This document shows, one piece after another, positions 1 to 5,314 of a stretch of DNA of 7,582 nt. The notes under the pieces were generated by a model. It ran no database searches. It was not told the DNA's origin and saw only the letters and a list, made by a program, of their open reading frames with translations. Position 1 is the first letter of the stretch. Every line of letters starts with the position of its first letter. The position numbers and the translations under genes are program-made. Source of the stretch: Leucothrix mucor (lineage in GTDB: Bacteria > Pseudomonadota > Gammaproteobacteria > Thiotrichales > Thiotrichaceae); NCBI GenBank assembly GCA_015662325.1, contig DQUJ01000269.1, positions 1 through 7,582 on the forward strand, read 5' to 3'.

Positions 1-16
1 AGTTAAGGATATAAAA

Positions 17-149
17 ATGAAAAAATTACTATTGGTTACGTTCTAGCCTCAACACTCTTTACATTAAGCGCTTGTAGTACGATTGCTGGTGCAAGGTAAG
101 ATATTCAAGAGCAGGACAAGTGATCGAACGAGAAGCGTATAGAAGATAA
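17..149 (+). pseudogene. Decayed entericidin-like small lipoprotein gene
   Basis: An AAGGA ribosome-binding site (5-9) sits 7 bases before an ATG that opens MKKLLLVTF and stops at 44-46. One base missing near 40 would restore MKKLLLVTVLAS. The frame from 46 continues ASTLFTLSACSTIAGA, a lipoprotein signal ending in the lipobox LSAC, then breaks near 94. The remainder is recognisable only by frame-hopping: GKDIQ near 95-109, then AGQVIEREAYRR up to a TAA at 147-149. An intact product would be about 44 residues, the normal size of entericidin A/B-type outer-membrane lipoproteins. The order K-rich start, hydrophobic stretch, LSAC, STIAGAGKDIQ and AGQ.IE matches that family closely. At least three indels are needed, so I call decay rather than a single sequencing error. 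The exact 3' end is uncertain. Confidence 0.8.
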
Positions 150-265
150 CGCATCGTTTAATTCTTCAGGCTGCAGGAAGGCTACGAACCTACCTACTAA
201 ATAGCCTTGATGATGAGCATTGAATAGCAAATGGATTTTTTCTGTATCTCTCCATTAGAAGAGGG

Positions 266-361
266 TGTTGTAAAAGATAGTCACTCTGTAGGTTAGTGCT
301 GAGGAACGAAGCCCAACGAGACACCATTTGTTGGGCTTCGCAAGCTTAGCGCTAACCTACA
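266..361 (+). repeat. Palindromic repeat, copy 1 (REP/MITE-like)
   Basis: Two long imperfect arms, 287-317 and 330-361, pair around a 12-base loop. The left arm begins TGTAGGTTAGTGCTGAG and ends CGAAGCCCAAC; the right arm begins GTTGGGCTTCG and ends GCTAACCTACA. The block TGTTGTAAAAGA (266-277) before the hairpin recurs next to the second copy near 4064-4075 on the other strand, so the repeat unit appears to reach beyond the hairpin. No transposase is nearby. It lies 115 bases past the sseB stop, and the hairpin could also stop or stabilise transcripts. Arms of this type are, from memory, dispersed in many gammaproteobacterial genomes; the family was not verified here. Confidence 0.8.
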
Positions 362-435
362 ATGAGGCGTTTTCCATCTCTAGAAATGGGATATATAAGG
401 TTTAAAATAAGTCCCTACCCTTCTTTCAAACAGGG

Positions 436-452
436 AAACTAAATTTTAGTTT
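436..452. other. Perfect AT-rich palindrome downstream of sseB
   Basis: AAACTAAA and TTTAGTTT form perfect 8-base arms around a single T. The site lies 23 bases beyond the sseB stop codon. On the minus strand it is followed by a weak CCCT/AGGG pairing and an ATTTT run. It could be part of a weak terminator for sseB or a protein-binding site. The stem is too AT-rich for a confident terminator call. Confidence 0.3.
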
Positions 453-475
453 ATGAGATGCTATTGCCCGAATTT

Positions 476-1246
476 TTAATGCAGCGTTGATGATTTAGCC
501 ACATAAAATGGCGTAATGTTTTCTACCATAAAGTTGCTAATGTCTTGATCATCTTGGTCGATTACATAAAAATCGACTACATCATGTACCATCAAATCTT
601 CTAGTACAGAAATTTTCTTAATCGCAGTGTCGATGATTTTATCTAAACTGCCTTTGCCTTTAATGCCAACCATTAAATGCTCTTCATCGTCTTGGGCGGG
701 TACATGTATCGTGCCGAGGTAGGCACTTTCTATATTTTTATGCTGGGCGAAGAATGTTGATAATACTTCTATAAATATTTCGGGTTGTTGTTCGGGTATT
801 CCCAACAGAACTTCTGTTTCTTCGTCTAATAAATGTTCGCTGTTGACCATTAAATCAGTATCAAGTAATTCTGCAATATCTTCTGGCTCAAATTCCATAC
901 CAAATTCCGAATTAGGATTGAGTACCAGTGGCGCGCCCATCGTCATTTGAAACAAGGCTGCTGTGGGTAGTTCTAGATAAGGCTCATCCGTATCAATCGC
1001 TTGCTGTAACATTTGTAATGATGTGAAGAATGGGATAACGGGACTTTGATCTTCTTCTCTTTCCCAATGCTGAATGATTAGCGCTTGTTCATCTTCTAGG
1101 GTGAACTTGCCAGAATTATCGTCTTCTGGTTTGCCTAAAACGAAGACTTTGGCTTCCATTAACTCTTCATAGAATGTAGGTGCGTGGCTGTTATCAGCGG
1201 CGGCTTTATGTAGACTTTTTTCTAGATAATTTGAAGGTAATAGCAT
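476..1246 (-). CDS. sseB: SseB family protein (enhanced serine sensitivity)
   Basis: This 256-residue acidic soluble protein has the two-part layout of SseB. The N-terminal domain spans about residues 6-130, with the family-like opening LEKSLHKAAADNSHAPTFYE, the stretch IPFFTSLQ (71-78) and LNPNSEFGMEFEPEDIAELL (109-128). The C-terminal domain spans about 147-250 and opens with GIPEQQPEIFIEVLS. The length matches E. coli SseB, whose overexpression alters serine sensitivity; the biochemical role is unknown. There is no signal peptide or membrane segment, so it should be cytoplasmic. The start is the first ATG in frame and gives a normal family N-terminus, although no strong Shine-Dalgarno sequence precedes it. 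It lies 81 bp downstream of znuA on the same strand, so read-through is possible, but a promoter candidate sits in the gap. Confidence 0.9.
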   Translation of the reverse strand: MLLPSNYLEKSLHKAAADNSHAPTFYEELMEAKVFVLGKPEDDNSGKFTLEDEQALIIQHWEREEDQSPVIPFFTSLQMLQQAIDTDEPYLELPTAALFQMTMGAPLVLNPNSEFGMEFEPEDIAELLDTDLMVNSEHLLDEETEVLLGIPEQQPEIFIEVLSTFFAQHKNIESAYLGTIHVPAQDDEEHLMVGIKGKGSLDKIIDTAIKKISVLEDLMVHDVVDFYVIDQDDQDISNFMVENITPFYVAKSSTLH

Positions 1247-1281
1247 TTTGAAGAAGCTCTTTTATTTAATATAGCGCAATA

Positions 1282-1307
1282 ATTATACAGCCTAAGGGGG
1301 ATGTCAA
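1282..1307 (-). promoter_or_regulatory. Candidate sigma70 promoter for sseB
   Basis: On the minus strand a perfect TTGACA (1302-1307) precedes a perfect TATAAT (1282-1287), but the spacer is only 14 bases. Using the same -35, a 17-base spacer gives AATTAT (1279-1284), matching four of six -10 positions. Either choice starts transcription about 25-30 bases before the sseB ATG. It would let sseB be transcribed apart from znuA. Confidence 0.45.
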
Positions 1308-1327
1308 CTAGCCTCGGATTAAGCTCA

Positions 1328-2356
1328 TTAGTTTTCTGTCAAACAGCGTTTAATTTGCTTCCCCATGGTCTTTAACCAATCGACGTAAGTATTTTTGTTG
1401 CTTGTAAAAGTGCGGGCTAATACATCTATTTCAACCGTTTTAATGTCCGGGATGTTTTCTGTTAGCACATTGACTCTTGCGGGGTTTAACCCAGTAGAAG
1501 AAAACAGACAATGGATATTTTTTGATTTAATTTGTTGTCGCACTGTGTGTAACGTCTTTGCGCCAACGGAAATACCTTCATGAAAATTAACCACCGTGGG
1601 TTTATTTAAAGAAAAGCTATGAGCAAAATATTGCCAAGAATCATGGAATACAATATACGGCGATGTTTGTAGTGGCTTTAGCTGTTGCTTTATTTGTGTG
1701 GTGCTAGCGGTAATTTTATTAATTAAATTATGCCGATTTTCTATGTAATGCATTTTGTTGTTTGGATCAATCTCACTTAAAGAAAGCGTTATCTGTTTTG
1801 CCATTGCGATGGCATTAGCGGGTGATGTCCAAATATGCATATCTAAGCTATGTGCGTTATGTTGCTCATCATGCTCCTGTTCTTTTGCATGCTGCTCTTT
1901 GTTGTGCTGTTCGAGCTTATGTTCAAGCTCGTGCTCGTCTTCGTCTTGATGTGATGAGTCGTGTGACGAGCTACCTGATGAACTATGCTTAGCACGATGG
2001 CTTTTAGATGATGGTAATAAATAAATCTCGGGCGCATCAGCCAATGAAAGAATGGATATATTTTTATTTTGCACCTGTGAAAAGGCAGGATTCAGCATCA
2101 TTTCAAAATGATCATCAATACGAAAAATAATATCTGCCTTTTTGATTTTTCGAATATCCGAAGGCTTAAAACTGTAATGGTGTGGTGATGCAAAGTCGGG
2201 AATTAATTGCTGACTGCGCGAAGTATCTACACCATCAATAATGGCTAGCACTAATGCTTGAATTGGTTTGATTGTGGTTACAATCTGTAACTTATTGTCA
2301 TCGGCATTGAGAGATAACATTCCAATCAATGAAAAAAACAGTACAATAGCGCGCAT
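1328..2356 (-). CDS. znuA: Zinc ABC transporter substrate-binding protein ZnuA
   Basis: This 342-residue periplasmic zinc-binding protein hands Zn(II) to the ZnuBC permease. From the chosen ATG it has a Sec-type signal (MRAIVLFFSLIGMLSLNA), then the family start IVTTIKPIQAL. Likely zinc ligands are His59 in SPHHYSFKPSD (58-66 region), His174 in DMHIWTSP and His238 in VFHDSW. Residues 120-173 form a charged loop with 11 His among many Glu, Asp and Ser, typical of zinc-specific cluster A-I proteins. Cys283 and Cys338, the latter near the C-terminus, fit the disulfide known in ZnuA. An upstream in-frame GTG at 2387-2389 has a better Shine-Dalgarno (GAGG) but would add 11 residues including two acidic ones before the signal peptide. 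I prefer the ATG, which overlaps the znuC start on the other strand. No zur gene is in the window. Confidence 0.93.
   Translation of the reverse strand: MRAIVLFFSLIGMLSLNADDNKLQIVTTIKPIQALVLAIIDGVDTSRSQQLIPDFASPHHYSFKPSDIRKIKKADIIFRIDDHFEMMLNPAFSQVQNKNISILSLADAPEIYLLPSSKSHRAKHSSSGSSSHDSSHQDEDEHELEHKLEQHNKEQHAKEQEHDEQHNAHSLDMHIWTSPANAIAMAKQITLSLSEIDPNNKMHYIENRHNLINKITASTTQIKQQLKPLQTSPYIVFHDSWQYFAHSFSLNKPTVVNFHEGISVGAKTLHTVRQQIKSKNIHCLFSSTGLNPARVNVLTENIPDIKTVEIDVLARTFTSNKNTYVDWLKTMGKQIKRCLTEN
2277..2323. promoter_or_regulatory. Possible operator sites for znuA/znuCB inside znuA
   Basis: GTTACAATCTGTAAC (2277-2291) has perfect 6-base arms around three bases. It overlaps a second palindrome, GATTGT-GGTT-ACAATC (2270-2285). 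GATAACATTCC (2313-2323) resembles one half of the enterobacterial Zur box (TATAACATTTC), but the other half is not recognisable. All lie 30-80 bases upstream of the znuC start, within znuA codons for the signal peptide and the conserved VTTIK segment, so chance is a real alternative. Confidence 0.22.
2342..2347 (+). promoter_or_regulatory. Candidate -10 box for a leaderless znuCB transcript
   Basis: TACAAT ends 7 bases before the znuC ATG, so transcription would begin at or next to the start codon. No Shine-Dalgarno sequence is visible before that ATG, which is consistent with a leaderless message. The -35 candidate 17 bases upstream, TTCCAA, is weak. This is a single-site inference. Confidence 0.3.
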
Positions 2357-3179
2357 GTCAACCCAGCCTAAAGATGCCTCGCCAACCACACTTGCCTCAT
2401 TGCAAGGTATTGGCTTAAGCTTTCATAAAAAACAGATTTTGCATGATATTAGCTTTGAATTGCAAGCAGATAAAATATTAACCTTGATTGGGCCAAACGG
2501 CGCAGGGAAATCTTCATTGGTGCGTATTTTGTTGGGGCTTCAACAATCCGACACTGGCAAGGTTTGGACAAAGCCTAATTTGCGCATTGGTTATGTGCCA
2601 CAAAAAATTCATATTGATGCGTTAATGCCACTGACGGTTGAGCGATTTATACGTTTGGCGGGCAATGGAAAGATCCGAGAGTTGCTTGATAGGACACTAG
2701 AAACAACAGGCATTTCACATTTAAAAAATCAGAGTGTGCAGCAGTTATCAGGTGGCGAGTTTCAGCGTGTTTTACTCGCGCGCGCCTTAATAAATCAACC
2801 AGAATTGTTAGTGCTTGATGAACCCGCGCAGGGCGTAGATGTGATTGGGCAGGGTGAATTATACGAACTGATTGCCAATCTTAAAGAGGCGCATGGCTTC
2901 GGGGTGTTAATGATTTCGCATGATTTACACTTGGTCATGCAAAAAACAGATCAAGTGCTGTGCTTGAATCAGCATATTTGTTGTAGCGGACAACCCGAAG
3001 ATGTGAGCCAGCATCCAGAGTATTTGCGCTTATTTGGCAATATTCCAGCAGAAGGTCTAGCGGTTTACACGCATCATCATAATCACTGTCACGACTTGCA
3101 CGGCGATGTTATGGATGGCAGTGATTGTGGGCATGATGAACACAAGCACGACGAAAACAGGAATAACACGCATGGATGA
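2355..3179 (+). CDS. znuC: Zinc ABC transporter ATP-binding protein ZnuC
   Basis: This 274-residue cytoplasmic ATPase energises zinc import through ZnuB. All ABC motifs are present in order: Walker A GPNGAGKSS (46-54), Q-loop Gln83 in YVPQK, signature LSGGE (131-135), Walker B LLVLDEP (151-157) and H-loop His189 in ISHDLH. The short Q-loop-to-signature distance is typical of metal importers. The last 36 residues (239-274) hold 10 His and 2 Cys and may bind zinc in the cytoplasm. The frame is open further upstream to an ATG at 2268, but that extension is antisense to the znuA 5' end. The chosen ATG places the ABC domain about 13 residues from the start, as is normal for the family. No Shine-Dalgarno is visible. 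The 3' end overlaps znuB by 8 bp. Confidence 0.93.
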   Translation: MSTQPKDASPTTLASLQGIGLSFHKKQILHDISFELQADKILTLIGPNGAGKSSLVRILLGLQQSDTGKVWTKPNLRIGYVPQKIHIDALMPLTVERFIRLAGNGKIRELLDRTLETTGISHLKNQSVQQLSGGEFQRVLLARALINQPELLVLDEPAQGVDVIGQGELYELIANLKEAHGFGVLMISHDLHLVMQKTDQVLCLNQHICCSGQPEDVSQHPEYLRLFGNIPAEGLAVYTHHHNHCHDLHGDVMDGSDCGHDEHKHDENRNNTHG

Positions 3180-3951
3180 TTTCTTAATTCGTGCGTTATT
3201 AGCAGGCTTAGCCGTTGCGTTGATTGCTGGTCCACTGGGTGTTTTCATTGTGTGGCGAAGACTTGCCTACTTTGGCGATACACTCTCACATTCGGCGATT
3301 CTAGGTGTTGCACTGGGTTTTTTATTATCTATCAATATCAATATCGGTATTCTAATTTCAAGCCTGTTCGTAGCGGGTTTGTTAATTGCGTCGCAACGCC
3401 AAAAACAACTCGGTAGCGATACTATGCTGGGGATCATGTCGCATACGGCATTATCTTTAGGTTTGATCTTAATCAGCTTCGTACACGGCGTTAAGGTCGA
3501 TATAAACGCATGGCTGTTCGGCGATATTCTATCCGTCGGTTGGCAAGATCTGTGGCTTATCGGCGCAGGTGTTGTGCTGGTGCTTGGCTTGTTAGCCTTT
3601 ATCTGGAAGCCGTTGTTATCACTAACGGTACATGAAGAATTAGCGCGCGTAGAAGGCGTAAATGTCTCTTTAATCAGTGCAATCTATACATTGCTGATTG
3701 CTATTTTGGTCGCTATTTCTATGAAAATAGTCGGCGCATTGTTAATTACATCGTTATTAATTATTCCTGCGGCAACCGCACGGCAGTTTTCAAAAACGCC
3801 TGAACAAATGGCAGTGATAGCAGTTATTGCAGGAATATTTTCGGTAATACTGGGTTTAGGCGCATCTTTTCTTTGGGATACGCCAGCAGGACCTTCGATT
3901 GTGGTATCTGCTTCGGGCTTGTTTTTATTGAGTCAGATGTTTAAAAGATAA
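3172..3951 (+). CDS. znuB: Zinc ABC transporter permease ZnuB
   Basis: This 259-residue inner-membrane protein forms the channel of the zinc importer as a presumed homodimer. It is strongly hydrophobic, with roughly eight membrane segments starting at residues 5-28. Family-typical stretches are RRLAYFGDTLSHSAILGVA (29-47), the cytoplasmic coupling region around HEELARVEGV (154-163) and KIVGALLITSLLIIPAATAR (185-204). The start was set at MDDFLIRALLAG because the upstream ATG at 3106 would add 22 residues that are antisense-like and overlap the His-rich znuC tail. The chosen start lies in ATGGATGA, overlapping the znuC stop and suggesting translational coupling. A possible AGGA Shine-Dalgarno (3159-3162) is 9 bases upstream. 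Length is normal for the family. Confidence 0.93.
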   Translation: MDDFLIRALLAGLAVALIAGPLGVFIVWRRLAYFGDTLSHSAILGVALGFLLSININIGILISSLFVAGLLIASQRQKQLGSDTMLGIMSHTALSLGLILISFVHGVKVDINAWLFGDILSVGWQDLWLIGAGVVLVLGLLAFIWKPLLSLTVHEELARVEGVNVSLISAIYTLLIAILVAISMKIVGALLITSLLIIPAATARQFSKTPEQMAVIAVIAGIFSVILGLGASFLWDTPAGPSIVVSASGLFLLSQMFKR

Positions 3952-3983
3952 ACTAACGAAAGATGATAACTTGATAGGTTGTT

Positions 3984-4075
3984 GTAGGTTGGTGCTGAGG
4001 AGCGAAGCCCAACATGGCGCTGTTTGTTGGGGTCCTCAAGCTCAGCACCAACCTACGATTTGTTCTTTTACAACA
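3984..4075 (-). repeat. Palindromic repeat, copy 2, inverted relative to copy 1
   Basis: Arms 3984-4014 and 4025-4056 pair over about 30 bases around a 10-base loop. The left arm begins GTAGGTTGGTGCTGAG and ends GAAGCCCAACA; the right arm begins TGTTGGGG and ends CAGCACCAACCTAC. The flank TCTTTTACAACA (4064-4075) is the exact reverse complement of 266-277 beside copy 1, which fixes the orientation as minus. The loops also share a similar ACA.C.CAT pattern. It sits between the convergent znuB and DUF1501 genes, where its hairpin could act as a two-way terminator. Confidence 0.8.
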
Positions 4076-4076
4076 C

Positions 4077-4104
4077 TCTTTTATTAGCTTACGTGGATAA
4101 AAGA
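4077..4104. other. Short AT-rich inverted repeat in the convergent gap
   Basis: TCTTTTAT (4077-4084) and ATAAAAGA (4097-4104) are perfect 8-base arms around 12 bases. The site lies 15 bases beyond the stop of the DUF1501 gene, next to repeat copy 2. It may contribute to transcription termination, but the stem is AT-rich and weak. Confidence 0.25.
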
Positions 4105-4119
4105 TGAATGCGTGAATGA

Positions 4120-5250
4120 TTAAACAAACGGTATTGGATGATGCGCTTTCCAAGGATTAGGTCTCTGCCACCAACGCTGCGCCAAAGTCGCATACACTTC
4201 ACGAAAATCAACCGTATGAATCATGTCGCCGTCGTATAATTTACTTGGGTCTAAGCTAGGCTGTTTGCCGTACATGCCGCCACGTACGCGACCACCAATG
4301 GCAAAGTGTGCTGCAGCAGAACCGTGATCTGTTCCGCCACTGTTATTTTGTGCTACACGGCGACCAAATTCAGAATAGGTTACAACGGTTACATTGTTCC
4401 ATAATCCTGCTTTTTTCATCGCTTGGCTAAATGCGCTTAAACCACCACCCAGGTGATTCATTAAATTGTTGTGCTGATTAACCTGCCCCGCGTGCGTATC
4501 AAAGCCTTCTAGTGATACTTTATAAACAGGCGTATCCATGCCGTTTACAATCATTTGCGTGACTTGCTCTAGCTTTCGCCCGAAACGACTGTTAGGAAAA
4601 CGCACCGATGAACGACGACCGTTGTAGGTACGCACGAGCTGTTGTGCCGTGGTATTAATGGTGTTTTGAATGTTTAACATATGTGCCAAAGATGCATTGC
4701 TGGCTTTATAGTGTTTTTTATTCAAATATTTTGTTTGTCTCAGGAAGGTTTTAGGATCTTCCATGGCAACGCCAGCACCATCTGGACCTGCTAAAGGACC
4801 AAGATCATTACCGCCTAGTACAATGCCATTTACCGCATTACGACGTGGTGGTAATACGCGCGTTAACCAGCCACGTATCTCGTTATTTCTAGTTGATGCG
4901 GTTTCCCAAATATCAATAGAGTGGAAGTGTGAACGACTCGGGCGCGAGTAACCGACACCTTGAATCCATGCCATATGCCCTTCTTTCCAAAGCGGTAACA
5001 ACTGCTTTAAATAAGGATTCATTGCCATATCATTTTTTAACGGGATAGCATTTTTAACGCGTAGATTCGGACGTGCTTTATGGTAATTATCATCACGAAA
5101 CGGAATTAATGTGTTTAAACCATCATTGCCACCTTTTAACTCAACCAGCACAACAATTTTATCGGGGCGATGCCCAGCTGCAAATACATCGGGAACCATT
5201 CCAGCCAAAGGCATAAGGCTGGAGTATTGTAAAAATTCACGTCTATTCAT
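4120..5250 (-). CDS. DUF1501 family protein with Tat-like signal
   Basis: This 376-residue protein belongs to the DUF1501 family (sulfatase/alkaline-phosphatase-like fold), for which no reaction is established. It opens with NRREFLQ (2-8), close to the twin-arginine pattern, then a hydrophobic stretch and a likely cleavage after VFA (24). Family signatures follow: ELKGGNDGLNTLIPF (37-51), SRSHFHSIDIWETA (105-118), GFDTHAGQ (249-256), TYSEFGRR (291-298) and GGTDHGSAAAHF (305-316). The Asp and His residues in the GND, DTH and TDH motifs are plausible metal ligands. A clear AGGAA ribosome-binding site (5255-5259) precedes the ATG. It lies 64 bp after the DUF1800 gene on the same strand, the usual pairing, so one operon is likely. 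Predicted location is periplasmic or extracellular. The length is on the short side for the family. Confidence 0.9.
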   Translation of the reverse strand: MNRREFLQYSSLMPLAGMVPDVFAAGHRPDKIVVLVELKGGNDGLNTLIPFRDDNYHKARPNLRVKNAIPLKNDMAMNPYLKQLLPLWKEGHMAWIQGVGYSRPSRSHFHSIDIWETASTRNNEIRGWLTRVLPPRRNAVNGIVLGGNDLGPLAGPDGAGVAMEDPKTFLRQTKYLNKKHYKASNASLAHMLNIQNTINTTAQQLVRTYNGRRSSVRFPNSRFGRKLEQVTQMIVNGMDTPVYKVSLEGFDTHAGQVNQHNNLMNHLGGGLSAFSQAMKKAGLWNNVTVVTYSEFGRRVAQNNSGGTDHGSAAAHFAIGGRVRGGMYGKQPSLDPSKLYDGDMIHTVDFREVYATLAQRWWQRPNPWKAHHPIPFV

Positions 5251-5314
5251 GGTATTCCTAGTAATGGTGTTTTTGGTTGATAGTATTAACTGGTTTCTTG
5301 TTAGTATTTTTTAG

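Larger units (their letters stand above)
150..475. other. Intergenic stretch without an intact gene
   Basis: Between the lipoprotein remnant and the 3' end of sseB no reading frame of credible length or composition is seen on either strand. The stretch holds the palindromic repeat at 266-361 and the AT-rich palindrome at 436-452. A short inverted repeat (AATGGA near 231, TCCATT near 251) has no following T-run and is not a convincing terminator. No tRNA or other RNA gene was recognised. Confidence 0.6.

Noticed and set aside
266..361. CRISPR repeat or short array
   Set aside because: There is a single hairpin with no regularly spaced direct copies or spacers, and no cas gene in the window.
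1755..1949. Plus-strand frame encoding a Cys/Ser-rich 64-residue peptide
   Set aside because: It is the antisense reading of the His/Glu-rich znuA loop; the composition follows from the complement of His, Glu and Gln codons and no ribosome-binding site precedes it.
2268..2354. N-terminal extension of ZnuC from an upstream ATG
   Set aside because: The extra 29 residues are antisense to the znuA signal peptide and match no ZnuC feature; the internal ATG at 2355 gives a normal ATPase N-terminus.
3106..3171. N-terminal extension of ZnuB from an upstream ATG
   Set aside because: It is a frame-shifted reading of the ZnuC His-rich tail; the ATG at 3172 gives a standard ZnuB start and a typical stop-start overlap.
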